Made by a program: the position numbers and the translations under genes
Shown here: positions 17,920 through 27,205 of the stretch, piece after piece
Layout of the letters: every line of letters starts with the position of its first letter
Numbering within the stretch: position 1 is the first letter of the stretch
The notes under the pieces: model-generated
What the model saw: only the letters and a program-made list of their open reading frames with translations
Database searches by the model: none
Told to the model about the DNA's origin: nothing
Assembly: GCF_016907495.1 (NCBI RefSeq)
Contig: NZ_JAFBCC010000001.1
Span: 3,038,001 to 3,102,000 of the forward strand
Length of the DNA: 64,000 nucleotides
Direction of reading: 5' to 3'
Source: Arthrobacter tumbae
GTDB taxonomy: Bacteria; Actinomycetota; Actinomycetes; Actinomycetales; Micrococcaceae

Positions 17920-18678
17920 ATGACACAACCTGTTCCTGTTGCCGTGCTCGGCGCGTCCGGACGGATGGGATCCGAGGCCGTGAAGGTCATCGATGCCGCC
18001 GGTGATCTGCAGCTTGTAGCGGCGCTTGGCAGGAATGACCGGCTTGAGGAGCTGGTGGCGGCCGGAGCCCGGGTTGTGGTTGACCTCACCGTTCCGGACA
18101 GCACCGAGCAGAACGTTGCCTTCGCCGTCGAACATGGAATCCACGCGGTTGTGGGCACTACCGGCTGGGACCCGGAGCGGCTCGGCCGGCTTCAGGATCT
18201 GCTGGGGCACAACCCGCAGGTGGGTGTGCTCATCGCGCCCAACTTTGCCCTCGGATCCGTGCTGGCGACAGCTTTCGCCGCACGGGCAGCGAAGTATTTC
18301 GAGTCGGTCGAGGTGATCGAACTGCATCACCCGGACAAGGTGGACGCCCCGTCCGGCACCGCTGAGCGAACAGCGGCGCTCATCGCCAAAGCCCGCGCCG
18401 AAGCCGGACTTGCTGCCAGCCCTGACGCCACCCGTTCGTCCAGGGACGGCGCGCGTGGCTGCAATATTGATGGCGTCCGGGTTCACTCCGTACGGCTCCG
18501 AGGTCTGGTGGCGCACCAGGAGGTACTGTTCGGCGGGATCGGAGAGCAGCTGACAATCCGTCATGACTCGTTCCACCGTGAGTCCTTCATGCCCGGCGTT
18601 CTCCTCGGAGTCCGGGAAGTGGGTTCCCATCCCGGCTTGACGGTTGGACTGGACGGCTACCTGGACCTGCAGGCGTGA
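17920..18678 (+). CDS. dapB: 4-hydroxy-tetrahydrodipicolinate reductase
   Basis: DapB reduces the DapA product with NAD(P)H in lysine/diaminopimelate synthesis. The 252-residue protein shows the nucleotide-binding GASGRMG at residues 11-17, VGTTGW, and ELHHPDKVDAPSGTA with catalytic residues. ATG 17920 is chosen because of TATTCT seven bases before it; starting at 17896 would add eight residues and is possible if dapB is read through from moaE. Its TGA overlaps the next GTG. Confidence 0.95.
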   Translation: MTQPVPVAVLGASGRMGSEAVKVIDAAGDLQLVAALGRNDRLEELVAAGARVVVDLTVPDSTEQNVAFAVEHGIHAVVGTTGWDPERLGRLQDLLGHNPQVGVLIAPNFALGSVLATAFAARAAKYFESVEVIELHHPDKVDAPSGTAERTAALIAKARAEAGLAASPDATRSSRDGARGCNIDGVRVHSVRLRGLVAHQEVLFGGIGEQLTIRHDSFHRESFMPGVLLGVREVGSHPGLTVGLDGYLDLQA

Positions 18679-19151
18679 GGCGTGCCGTGAACTTCCTGAA
18701 GCAACACCGCGTCAAAACAGGCGTGGTTTTCGTCACTGTACTGCTTGCGTTTTGGCTGATTGTGGCGCTGCAGCGGAGCGTCATTCTGTTGACAGACCCG
18801 GAACCGGTGGCCAAAGCCCTCGGGGTTGCGTACCTCCTGCTTCCGCTGATCGGAGCGTGGGCGCTGATTCGTGAACTTTCGTTCGGCGCCCAGACCGAGC
18901 GGATGGCATCTGCGCTGCACACAGAGGGAGGATTGCCCGTTGATGACCTCCCCCGGACACCGGCCGGCCGGATTGTCCGTGAGGCAGCGGACGCCCAGTT
19001 CCCGGCCTACCAGGCGGACGCGGAGACAAATCCGGGCGACTGGCGTTCCTGGTTTCGGCTGTCTTGCGCGTACGACGCCGCCGGGGACCGCACCCGTGCG
19101 CGCCGCAGCATGCGGCATGCGGCGAAGCTGTTTCGCGGCAGGCCGGACTGA
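18675..19151 (+). CDS. membrane protein with a C-terminal TPR-like helix pair, unknown function
   Basis: A 158-residue protein with two hydrophobic segments (about residues 15-34 and 52-70). The C-terminal region around NPGDWRSWFRLSCAYDAAGD resembles one tetratricopeptide unit. GTG 18675 overlaps the dapB stop as GTGA, so it is coupled to dapB. A general role as a membrane-tethered adaptor is possible but unproven. Its stop is immediately followed by the stop of the convergent gene. Confidence 0.75.
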   Translation: MRRAVNFLKQHRVKTGVVFVTVLLAFWLIVALQRSVILLTDPEPVAKALGVAYLLLPLIGAWALIRELSFGAQTERMASALHTEGGLPVDDLPRTPAGRIVREAADAQFPAYQADAETNPGDWRSWFRLSCAYDAAGDRTRARRSMRHAAKLFRGRPD

Positions 19152-20333
19152 CTAACGGTTCCGGACAGCGCCCGCCGACCGGGCCACGTCGCTGGCTCCG
19201 GCTGCCACATACTCCAGCGGACCGCGAGCGCCCAGTTTCCGCAGCAACAGCCCGACCGCGATGAATACAGCGGCCTGGGCCCAGTACACCGGCGCCGGAT
19301 CCAGCGGGACCTCCTGCTGGTCGACAATGCTCATGATCCAGATATGCAGTGAATACAGGGTCAGTGTCATGGCGCCGGGAGCCGAGAGCGGCAGAAGCAG
19401 CCACTGCAGCCGCCTGGTTACCAGAAGGCACAGCCCGACGACGGCTGCGGCCGTTCCGGCGGTATGCATCAGATCGAGCGGCGTCCCGGAATGCGGGGCG
19501 CTGACCGCCAACCACCACCAGGTTCCGGTCTGGTCGATGCCGGTGAGGCTCACCGGCAGCATGGCTTCAATGTCGTAACGCCGGCCCTGGGGAGTTTCGA
19601 GCAGCACGGCCAGCCCGCCCAGCGGTCCCAGCAGGGAAGCGCTGACGAACTTTGACAGTCCCGCGAGCCCGACGCCCGCAACAAGCAGTCCGGCCTGCAC
19701 ACCGAATGACCTCAGGTTCAGCCGACCGATCAGCATGCCCAGTAGCAGGTAGCTCAGCCACTGGAGCGCCGGGTAGTAGCCGGTCACGAGGATGTCCGCG
19801 AGCAGGGTCACGGGCTGGACGAAATGCTCAAGCGCAGGGTTGCCGTCGAGGTCGGAGGGATTGATGTTGGTTCCAACCCAGGGACGCAGGAGAAAAGCCG
19901 CGACCGGGGACAATAGCGTCCACCCGGCCGCCCACCAGCAGAGCCTGCGCAACGGCATCCCGATGAACGGCAGCGCCATCAGGAACAGGATGCCGTAATG
20001 GAAGAGGATCACTGCGATATTGGTTTCGAGCCCCCCCAGCATCAGTCCCACCATCGAGATCACGACCGCTCGGGCCGCAATCCCGCGCCGGTCTCGGGAG
20101 ATACCGGCGCGGTCGTGCATCCTGCTGCCGCCGCTGAGCAACGCCAGCCCGATTCCTGCGACGAGCGCGAACAGGGCCGAGGATCGCCCGGAGAAAGTTG
20201 CACCTATCCACGATGCCTCCGAGGTCCCCTCCACATAGAGCGGAAAAACGTGGGTGGACATCATGCCGAAGAGGGCGATGCCCCTGGCCGCGTCAATGCC
20301 GCTGAGCCGGCCCGGGGTTTGTGTGATGGCCAT
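19152..20333 (-). CDS. DUF418/HGSNAT-like multipass membrane protein
   Basis: A 393-residue membrane protein with about ten hydrophobic segments. The N-terminal RLSGIDAARGIALFGMM followed by STHVFPLY is the signature of the DUF1624/heparan-alpha-glucosaminide acetyltransferase-like group, and the C-terminal half resembles DUF418 (YeiB-type). Such proteins are thought to move acyl groups across the membrane, but the substrate is unknown here. It diverges from dapA with a 43-base gap and abuts the convergent dapB-linked membrane gene with no gap. Confidence 0.82.
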   Translation of the reverse strand: MAITQTPGRLSGIDAARGIALFGMMSTHVFPLYVEGTSEASWIGATFSGRSSALFALVAGIGLALLSGGSRMHDRAGISRDRRGIAARAVVISMVGLMLGGLETNIAVILFHYGILFLMALPFIGMPLRRLCWWAAGWTLLSPVAAFLLRPWVGTNINPSDLDGNPALEHFVQPVTLLADILVTGYYPALQWLSYLLLGMLIGRLNLRSFGVQAGLLVAGVGLAGLSKFVSASLLGPLGGLAVLLETPQGRRYDIEAMLPVSLTGIDQTGTWWWLAVSAPHSGTPLDLMHTAGTAAAVVGLCLLVTRRLQWLLLPLSAPGAMTLTLYSLHIWIMSIVDQQEVPLDPAPVYWAQAAVFIAVGLLLRKLGARGPLEYVAAGASDVARSAGAVRNR

Positions 20334-20364
20334 GATGGAATGTTCTCACGCCTGCCGCAGCGGG

Positions 20365-20370
20365 TAAGTT
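20365..20370 (+). promoter_or_regulatory. -10 of leaderless dapA transcript
   Basis: TAAGTT sits six bases before ATG 20377, in the 43-base gap with the divergent membrane gene. Confidence 0.45.
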
Positions 20371-20376
20371 TGATCC

Positions 20377-21300
20377 ATGGCTGCCTCCGACATTCGCCCG
20401 CTCCCATTCGGCTCCCTCGTCACCGCGATGGTGACACCGTTCACCGCTGACGGCGCAGTGGACTTTGATGCTACGGCGGCGCTGGCTGTCCGCCTGGTCG
20501 AGGATGGGTGCGACGGCCTCGTCGTATCGGGGACTACGGGTGAAACCTCCACCCTGGAGGATCAGGAAAAGGAAGACCTGTTTCGGGTGGTCGCGGAGGC
20601 TGTCGGTGGCCGCGCGAAAGTGATTGCCGGTACCGGTACCAACCACACCTCGCACTCCGTCGAGATGGCTCAGCGCGCGCAGCGCGCCGGCGCAGACGCG
20701 CAGCTGGTTGTGACCCCGTACTACAACAAGCCCACCCAGGCGGGCGTACTGGCGCATTTCGATGCCGTTGCCGGCGCGTCGGACCTGCCGATCATGATTT
20801 ACGACATTCCGGGCCGGGCTGGAATCCCCATCAGCACGGAGACCATGATCCGTCTGGCCGACAATCCGAAGATCCTCGCGCTGAAAGATGCGAAGGCAGA
20901 CTACGCAGCGGTGACCCGCGTGCTTGCCAACACTGCCCTGGACGTCTACGCCGGCGACGACGGACTGACGCTGCCGTGGATGGCAGCCGGCGCCGTCGGC
21001 GTCGTCAGCGTCAGCGCCCACGTTGCCACGGTGCAGTTCCGGTCCCTCGTGGACGCACTGGCCGCTGGTGACCTAGCCACGGCACGGAAGATCCATTTCG
21101 ACCTGGACCCCGTTGTGCGCGCCGTCATGACGCATATCCCGGGCGCGGTCTCCGCCAAGCAGATCCTGCGGATGCAAGGTGTGCTGGCCAACTCCGTGGT
21201 GAGGCTGCCGCTGGTCGAGCCCACCGCCGTCGAGATGGAACCGGTACTCACTCACCTCGCCGAGGCGGGTTGGGACTTTTCCGCGGGCTCAACCCGCTAG
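20377..21300 (+). CDS. dapA: 4-hydroxy-tetrahydrodipicolinate synthase
   Basis: DapA condenses pyruvate with aspartate semialdehyde, the first committed step to lysine and diaminopimelate. The 307-residue TIM-barrel protein has the Schiff-base lysine in ILALKDAKAD (Lys170), Tyr142 in MIYDIPGR, SGTTGE and VVTPYYNKPTQ. All catalytic residues expected of the family are present. It is followed 18 bases later by RNase J, the usual actinobacterial pair. Confidence 0.97.
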   Translation: MAASDIRPLPFGSLVTAMVTPFTADGAVDFDATAALAVRLVEDGCDGLVVSGTTGETSTLEDQEKEDLFRVVAEAVGGRAKVIAGTGTNHTSHSVEMAQRAQRAGADAQLVVTPYYNKPTQAGVLAHFDAVAGASDLPIMIYDIPGRAGIPISTETMIRLADNPKILALKDAKADYAAVTRVLANTALDVYAGDDGLTLPWMAAGAVGVVSVSAHVATVQFRSLVDALAAGDLATARKIHFDLDPVVRAVMTHIPGAVSAKQILRMQGVLANSVVRLPLVEPTAVEMEPVLTHLAEAGWDFSAGSTR

Positions 21301-21318
21301 CATCCGGAAGGCCGACCC

Positions 21319-23010
21319 ATGACAGAAGTCGCAGGAAGCGCACTCGTTCCGCCTCCACCGCTCGCCGAGGGAACGCTCAGGGTGGTTCCGCTGGGCGGCC
21401 TCGGTGAGATCGGCCGTAACATGGCCGTCTTCGAAATCAGCGGGAAGCTGCTGATCGTGGACTGCGGAGTTCTGTTCCCCGAGGAGACCCAGCCCGGCGT
21501 CGACCTGATCTTGCCCGATTTCTCCTACATCGAGGATCGCCTGGATGACATCGTGGGCCTGGTGCTCACTCACGGACACGAGGATCACATCGGTGCAGTG
21601 CCGTACCTCCTGCGCCTCAAGAACGACATTCCGCTGATCGGTTCCCAGCTGACGCTTGCGTTGATTGAGGCGAAGCTCCAGGAACACCGGATCAAGCCGT
21701 TCACGCTCACCGTCGCCGAAGGCCAGATCGAGCAGTTCGGGCCCTTTGAATGCGAGTTCATCGCGGTCAACCACTCCATCCCTGACGCGCTTGCCGTCTT
21801 CATCCGCACCGAGGCCGGCACTGTGCTGCACACGGGCGATTTCAAGATGGACCAGTTGCCGCTTGACGGCCGTATCACCGACCTGCGCGCCTTCTCACGG
21901 CTGGGAGAAGAGGGCGTCGACCTGTTCATGGTTGACTCCACCAACGCCGATGTTCCCGGTTTCACCACCGCTGAGCGTGAGATCGGTCCGGAGCTGGACC
22001 GGCTCTTCGGCCAGGTGAGCAAGCGTGTCATCGTCGCATCCTTCTCCTCACACATCCACCGCGTGCAGCAGGTGCTCGACGCCGCGGCGGCCCACGGCCG
22101 GTTCGTCTGCTTCGCAGGCCGCTCCATGGTGCGCAACATGACGATCGCCGCCAAGCTGGGATACCTGCGCGTACCTGACGGAATCCTGGTCGACGTCAAG
22201 AACGTGGACAACCTTCCCGACGACCGGGTGGTCCTGATGTCCACGGGATCACAGGGCGAGCCGATGGCTGCGCTTTCACGCATGGCCAACGGGGACCATC
22301 AGATCACCGTCGGCAAGGGGGACACGGTCATCCTTGCCTCCTCGCTCATCCCCGGCAACGAGAATGCCGTCTTCCGGGTCATCAACGGGCTCCTCAAGCT
22401 GGGTGCCGATGTCATCCACAAGGGCAATGCCCGGGTGCACGTGTCCGGTCACGCGGCTGCCGGTGAACTGCTCTACTGCTACAACATCCTCAAGCCGAAG
22501 AACGTCATGCCCGTCCACGGTGAAACCCGGCACCTTATCGCCAACGGGAAGCTCGCCATCCAGACCGGTGTCCCGGTGGAAAACGTCCTCCAGACCGACG
22601 ACGGCTCCGTGGTGGACCTCTCGGGCGGCGTCGCCCGGATCGTCGGCGCAGTCGAGTGCGGTTACGTCTATGTGGACGGCTCCAGCATCGGCGAGATCAC
22701 CGACGCCGATCTGAAGGACCGGCGCATCCTCGGTGAGGAAGGCTTCATCTCGATCATCACGGTGGTCAACCGCAGCACGGGGACGATCGTTTCCGGCCCG
22801 GACATCCACGCGCGCGGCTTCGCCGAAGATGACTCTGTGTTCGATGACATCAAGCCGAAGATCAGCAGCGCACTGGCAGAAGCGGTCATGAGCAACAAGG
22901 ATCATACGGCGCATCAGCTGCAGCAGGTCGTTCGCCGGGTTGTGGGGACCTGGGTCAACCGTCGCTACCGGCGCCGCCCGATGATCATTCCGGTTGTGCT
23001 TGAAGCCTGA
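21319..23010 (+). CDS. rnj: ribonuclease J
   Basis: A 563-residue metallo-beta-lactamase/beta-CASP ribonuclease with 5'-exo and endonuclease activity in RNA decay and rRNA maturation. The zinc motif LTHGHEDHIGAV, HTGDFKMD and the C-terminal GHAAAGELLYCYN and MPVHGETRHL motifs are intact. It lies directly after dapA with a short gap (GGAAGG upstream of ATG 21319) and is probably cotranscribed with it. With pnp it gives this window both major RNA exonucleases. Confidence 0.96.
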   Translation: MTEVAGSALVPPPPLAEGTLRVVPLGGLGEIGRNMAVFEISGKLLIVDCGVLFPEETQPGVDLILPDFSYIEDRLDDIVGLVLTHGHEDHIGAVPYLLRLKNDIPLIGSQLTLALIEAKLQEHRIKPFTLTVAEGQIEQFGPFECEFIAVNHSIPDALAVFIRTEAGTVLHTGDFKMDQLPLDGRITDLRAFSRLGEEGVDLFMVDSTNADVPGFTTAEREIGPELDRLFGQVSKRVIVASFSSHIHRVQQVLDAAAAHGRFVCFAGRSMVRNMTIAAKLGYLRVPDGILVDVKNVDNLPDDRVVLMSTGSQGEPMAALSRMANGDHQITVGKGDTVILASSLIPGNENAVFRVINGLLKLGADVIHKGNARVHVSGHAAAGELLYCYNILKPKNVMPVHGETRHLIANGKLAIQTGVPVENVLQTDDGSVVDLSGGVARIVGAVECGYVYVDGSSIGEITDADLKDRRILGEEGFISIITVVNRSTGTIVSGPDIHARGFAEDDSVFDDIKPKISSALAEAVMSNKDHTAHQLQQVVRRVVGTWVNRRYRRRPMIIPVVLEA

Positions 23011-23048
23011 CGGGCGCGCTAATCCCGGGAACTCCGGGTGCGGTCCGG

Positions 23049-23054
23049 TACCGT
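23049..23054 (+). promoter_or_regulatory. -10 of leaderless ftsK transcript
   Basis: TACCGT stands seven bases before ATG 23062 and argues against the upstream in-frame GTG at 23038. Confidence 0.5.
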
Positions 23055-23061
23055 AGCGGGT

Positions 23062-25887
23062 ATGGCGACTCGTACTTCCCCCACAGCGCCGCGAGGTTCA
23101 CAGCCGCGGGCTCCGAAGCCGCGAGGTTCCCAGCAGCCGCGCTCCGGCAGCACCTCGGCGGCCGCGCGCGGCTCAACTGCGCGAGGCACAAGCAAGACCC
23201 AACCGCTGCCGGCAGCGGAAGAGAAGCTGCCACTGCCGTTGCGGGCCGTCCGTGGTTTCTGGATGGGCCTGGCCCATCTTGTCGCGGGCGCCATCCGGAA
23301 GTTCGGTCACGATGTGCAGCCGCAGAAGGACCTTCGAAGGGACGGCACGGGTTTTTTTCTCTTCCTGTGCGCGGCGGCCATTGCCACCGTTGAGTGGTGG
23401 GCGCTGCCCGGGCCGGTTGCCGGCGTCGTGCATGCCGTTGCGGGAGGCTCAGTGGGCTGGATGGCGCTGCTGCTGCCCTTTGTCCTGCTGATTGGCGCAG
23501 TACGGCTCTTCCGGTACCCGGAGAACCCGCGTGCCAACAACCGGATCGGCATCGGGCTCACCGTTCTGACGTTCGCGGGCGCGGGCATCGCCCACCTGGT
23601 GGGCGGGCAGCCCGAGCTCGCCGCGGGACTGAACGCGCTGTGGCAGGCCGGCGGTGTCATCGGTTGCCTGGTTGCCGGACCCGCCGCTGCGATCCTCTCT
23701 GTCTGGCCTGTTGCCGCGGTACTCACCTTCCTGGTGTTCGTGAGCATCCTCATCGTCACGGCCACTCCGTTCCGCCACATTCCGTCACGGCTGCGCCAGC
23801 TCTACGAACACCTCATGGGACAGGACCTGCATGAGGGCAGCGCGGACGGCGACGATCACGATCAGAGCTACCTGTCCGACCGCGAACGCGCGGCGACCAA
23901 ACCCAGGAAGAAGTCCCGCCTGTTCGGGAAGAAGAACTCGGACCAGGATGATGACCTGGACGGCTACGTGGGCGATGAAGCCTTCGAACGCGCAGTGCTC
24001 GACGACGACGGCGACACTGCCTCATCGCCGTCCGTTCCCCCGGGTGTGCGCCGACCCACCCAGCAGGAGCTCGCCACCGAGAAGATCAAGCGCAATCACG
24101 GGCTGGGGGAGGCAGAACCTGCAACCGAAGCCATGTCCGTACTTCCGGCGGCGAGCGCGCCGGCCGCCCAGCCCGCCCCGGTCCCGTCCAATCCGGTTCA
24201 GCCCCAGGCTCCCACCACACCGATCCCGCAGCGCACCGAGCAGCTTTCCCTCGCCGGCGACGTGACGTACACGCTGCCGCCCTCGGATTACCTGCCGCCA
24301 GGGACTCCGCCCAAGGAACGATCGGAGGCCAACGACGCGGTCGTTGCCGCCCTCACCCACACCCTTGAGCAGTTCAACGTGGATGCAAAGGTCACCGGGT
24401 TCTCACGCGGACCGACGGTGACGCGCTACGAGATCGAACTGGCGTCGGGCACCAAGGTGGAGCGTGTGACGGCGCTGTCCAAGAACATCTCCTACGCAGT
24501 CGCCAGCTCGGACGTGCGCATCCTGTCGCCGATTCCGGGCAAGTCCGCCATCGGCATCGAGATTCCGAACACAGACCGCGAGACTGTCTCACTGGGTGAC
24601 GTCCTCCGGTCCGGCAATGCCCGCAAGACGGACCACCCGATGGTCATGGGCGTCGGCAAGGACGTCGAGGGCGGATTCGTGGTCGCGAATCTCGCCAAGA
24701 TGCCTCACCTGCTCGTCGCGGGTGCCACCGGTGCTGGTAAGTCCTCCTTCGTGAACTCGATGATCACGTCCATCCTCATGCGGGCCACCCCGGATGAGGT
24801 CCGCATGATCATGATCGACCCCAAGCGGGTGGAACTCACCGCCTACGAGGGCGTCCCGCACCTGATCACGCCGATCATCACCAACGCCAAAAAGGCAGCG
24901 GAAGCGCTGCAATGGGTAGTCCGTGAGATGGACACCCGCTACGACGACCTCGCCAACTACGGCTACAAGCACATCGACGACTTCAATAAGGCGGTCCGTA
25001 ACGGCAAGGTTGTGCCGCCGCCGGACTCCAAGCGCGTGGTGCGGCCGTACCCGTACCTGCTGGTGATGGTCGACGAGCTGGCGGACCTGATGATGGTCGC
25101 CCCGCGTGACGTCGAGGACTCAATCGTCCGGATCACCCAGCTGGCCCGGGCAGCGGGCATCCACCTGGTGCTCGCTACCCAGCGGCCGTCGGTGGACGTC
25201 GTGACCGGCCTGATCAAAGCCAACGTGCCGTCCCGCATGGCATTCGCGACGTCGTCCGTGACTGACTCCCGGGTGGTCCTCGACCAGCCGGGCGCCGAGA
25301 AACTGATCGGGCAGGGCGACGCACTCTTCCTGCCCATGGGTGCGTCGAAGCCCATGCGTGTCCAGGGTGCCTGGGTGACCGAGTCGGAGATCCACCGCGT
25401 GGTGGAACACGTCAAGGAACAGTTGAAAGCCGTCTATCGCGATGACGTGGCGGTGGAAGCACCGAAGAAGCAGATCGACGACGACATCGGGGATGATCTC
25501 GAGGTCCTGCTGCAGGCGACGGAGCTTGTTGTGACGACGCAGTTCGGTTCGACGTCGATGCTTCAGCGCAAGCTCCGCGTGGGTTTCGCGAAGGCCGGAC
25601 GCCTGATGGACCTGCTGGAGTCCAGGGGAGTGGTCGGCCCATCCGAAGGATCCAAGGCGCGCGACGTCCTCGTAAAGCCCGATGACCTCGGTCCGGTTCT
25701 CGCCGCGATGCGGGGCGATGACGCACCTGCGCCGGCCGCAGCGCCGGACACGGATCAGCCGCGCTACCAGCCGGGCGGTCCCGCGGACCTGGTCGCGGAG
25801 GACCTGGAAACGCGTCCGCAAGCCGTGGATTACAACGACAACGACGAAGACGGCACCGAAGACGCCTGGGAGCTGACAGGCAGGTAG
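23062..25887 (+). CDS. ftsK: DNA translocase FtsK
   Basis: FtsK anchors at the division septum and pumps chromosomal DNA, aiding dimer resolution and segregation. The 941-residue protein has a basic Ala/Ser/Pro N-terminus and about four membrane segments (roughly residues 90-240). A variable Pro/Ala/Gln linker leads to the RecA-like motor with Walker A GATGAGKS (554-561) and Walker B YLLVMVDELADLMM. The C-terminal winged-helix gamma domain (TSMLQRKLRVGFAKAGRLMD) would read polar DNA motifs. The acidic tail is short. Its stop TAG forms part of the next gene's -10. Confidence 0.96.
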   Translation: MATRTSPTAPRGSQPRAPKPRGSQQPRSGSTSAAARGSTARGTSKTQPLPAAEEKLPLPLRAVRGFWMGLAHLVAGAIRKFGHDVQPQKDLRRDGTGFFLFLCAAAIATVEWWALPGPVAGVVHAVAGGSVGWMALLLPFVLLIGAVRLFRYPENPRANNRIGIGLTVLTFAGAGIAHLVGGQPELAAGLNALWQAGGVIGCLVAGPAAAILSVWPVAAVLTFLVFVSILIVTATPFRHIPSRLRQLYEHLMGQDLHEGSADGDDHDQSYLSDRERAATKPRKKSRLFGKKNSDQDDDLDGYVGDEAFERAVLDDDGDTASSPSVPPGVRRPTQQELATEKIKRNHGLGEAEPATEAMSVLPAASAPAAQPAPVPSNPVQPQAPTTPIPQRTEQLSLAGDVTYTLPPSDYLPPGTPPKERSEANDAVVAALTHTLEQFNVDAKVTGFSRGPTVTRYEIELASGTKVERVTALSKNISYAVASSDVRILSPIPGKSAIGIEIPNTDRETVSLGDVLRSGNARKTDHPMVMGVGKDVEGGFVVANLAKMPHLLVAGATGAGKSSFVNSMITSILMRATPDEVRMIMIDPKRVELTAYEGVPHLITPIITNAKKAAEALQWVVREMDTRYDDLANYGYKHIDDFNKAVRNGKVVPPPDSKRVVRPYPYLLVMVDELADLMMVAPRDVEDSIVRITQLARAAGIHLVLATQRPSVDVVTGLIKANVPSRMAFATSSVTDSRVVLDQPGAEKLIGQGDALFLPMGASKPMRVQGAWVTESEIHRVVEHVKEQLKAVYRDDVAVEAPKKQIDDDIGDDLEVLLQATELVVTTQFGSTSMLQRKLRVGFAKAGRLMDLLESRGVVGPSEGSKARDVLVKPDDLGPVLAAMRGDDAPAPAAAPDTDQPRYQPGGPADLVAEDLETRPQAVDYNDNDEDGTEDAWELTGR

Positions 25888-25890
25888 CCT
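25885..25890 (+). promoter_or_regulatory. -10 of leaderless pgsA transcript, overlapping the ftsK stop
   Basis: TAGCCT, whose first three bases are the ftsK stop codon, precedes GTG 25897 by six bases. Confidence 0.5.
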
Positions 25891-25896
25891 TGAGCC

Positions 25897-26487
25897 GTGA
25901 GTAATTCTGACGCTGGAGCGGTACCAGTCCTGAACGTCGCGAATGTGCTGACGGTCGTGAGAATCCTGCTGGTACCGTTCTTCGTCTGGTTCCTGCTGGC
26001 CGATTCCGGCGACGGCGGGCTTTACCGCTGGCTCGCGGTAGCCACGTTCGCGGTGGCAATCTACACGGACAAGCTCGACGGCGACCTCGCACGCAGCCGC
26101 GGCCTCATCACAAACTTCGGGAAGATTGCGGACCCGATCGCGGACAAGCTGCTCATCGGTTCCGCTCTGATTCTCCTGTCCGCGCTGGGGGAGCTTTGGT
26201 GGTGGGTGACCATCGTCATCCTTGTCCGCGAGCTCGGGATCACCCTGCTCAGGTTCGCAGTCATCCGTTATGGAGTCATGCCCGCCTCTCGTGGTGGCAA
26301 GCTGAAGACCGTCGTTCAAACGCTGGCTATCTTCCTCTACCTGCTGGTGCCGGCGCTCGGCGACTGGGCGTGGTGGCCCGCCGTCGTCGTCATGATGGCT
26401 GCCCTGGCCATCACCGTGGTGACCGGGGCGGACTATGTGATGCAGGCTGTCCGTCTGCGGCGCTCGGCGCGTAACTCCGCACTGTGA
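25897..26487 (+). CDS. pgsA: CDP-diacylglycerol-glycerol-3-phosphate 3-phosphatidyltransferase
   Basis: A 196-residue integral membrane CDP-alcohol phosphotransferase that makes phosphatidylglycerol phosphate. The family signature D-x2-D-G-x2-A-R-x8-G-x3-D-x3-D is complete (Asp58, Asp61, Gly62, Arg66, Gly75, Asp79, Asp83). About five hydrophobic segments follow. GTG 25897 is supported by the adjacent -10 hexamer. Its TGA overlaps the GTG of the CinA-type gene. Confidence 0.94.
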   Translation: MSNSDAGAVPVLNVANVLTVVRILLVPFFVWFLLADSGDGGLYRWLAVATFAVAIYTDKLDGDLARSRGLITNFGKIADPIADKLLIGSALILLSALGELWWWVTIVILVRELGITLLRFAVIRYGVMPASRGGKLKTVVQTLAIFLYLLVPALGDWAWWPAVVVMMAALAITVVTGADYVMQAVRLRRSARNSAL

Positions 26488-27017
26488 CTTCCGGCGCTGG
26501 GACGTCAGGCGGGTTCGGCGGGTCCGCGCCCGAGCGGGCTGTGCTCCTCGCGCAGGCGCGCGGGCTCACCATCGCCACGGGAGAATCATTGACCGCCGGG
26601 ATGGTTGCAGCCGCCCTCGCCTCGGTTCCGGGGGCTTCGACCGTGCTGCGCGGCGGCGTCGTGTCCTATCACCGGGACGTGAAGGCAGCCCTGCTCGGTG
26701 TTGAACCAGAACTTCTGGAGCGTGTGGGCGCCGTCGACGCGGAGGTAGCGAGGCAGATGGCCATGGGTGCCAGGAACGGCTGTGGCGCCGATATCGGCGT
26801 GTCCACCACCGGTGTGGCAGGACCGGAAGCGCATGAAGGGAAAGAGGTGGGCACTGTCTTCATCGGCGTGGTGTCGGCATTCATCAGCACGGTCCGGGAA
26901 TATCGCTTCCACGGAAGCAGGGGCCAGATCCGGGAGGCAACATGTGCGGCTGCGGTGATGCTGCTCACGGAGGCGCTTGAGCTCGAGCCCGCGGGAACAA
27001 ACGGAGTTCCGCAATAG
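26484..27017 (+). CDS. cinA: CinA C-terminal-domain protein, probable NMN amidohydrolase
   Basis: A 177-residue protein holding only the C-terminal CinA domain, the part that in PncC deamidates nicotinamide mononucleotide. Visible motifs are ATGESLTAGMVAAALASVPG, VVSYHRDVK and STTGVAGPEAHEGKEVGT. It lacks the N-terminal MoCF-like domain of full CinA. GTG 26484 overlaps the pgsA stop (GTGA). The pgsA-cinA-clgR order is widely conserved in actinobacteria. Confidence 0.9.
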   Translation: MTSGAGTSGGFGGSAPERAVLLAQARGLTIATGESLTAGMVAAALASVPGASTVLRGGVVSYHRDVKAALLGVEPELLERVGAVDAEVARQMAMGARNGCGADIGVSTTGVAGPEAHEGKEVGTVFIGVVSAFISTVREYRFHGSRGQIREATCAAAVMLLTEALELEPAGTNGVPQ

Positions 27018-27205
27018 TTATCAATAGTGTCCAGCGCGGAGAAGCAAGACGGGCTAGGCTTAAAAGCAGACGGCGGCGAGAGCGGCCAGCACAAGGGAGT
27101 TAGGCGATACACATGGTAAAGCAACCCGTATCCGTGAACGGTGTTATCCGTTGGCGGGATGTGGGGTTGGCAGAAGACCCGCAACGTAAGCCGAAGGAGC
27201 GCAAG

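Noticed and set aside
25120..26319. 399-codon minus-strand frame
   Set aside because: Runs across the 3' end of ftsK and most of pgsA; it is composition-driven and has no recognisable protein pattern.
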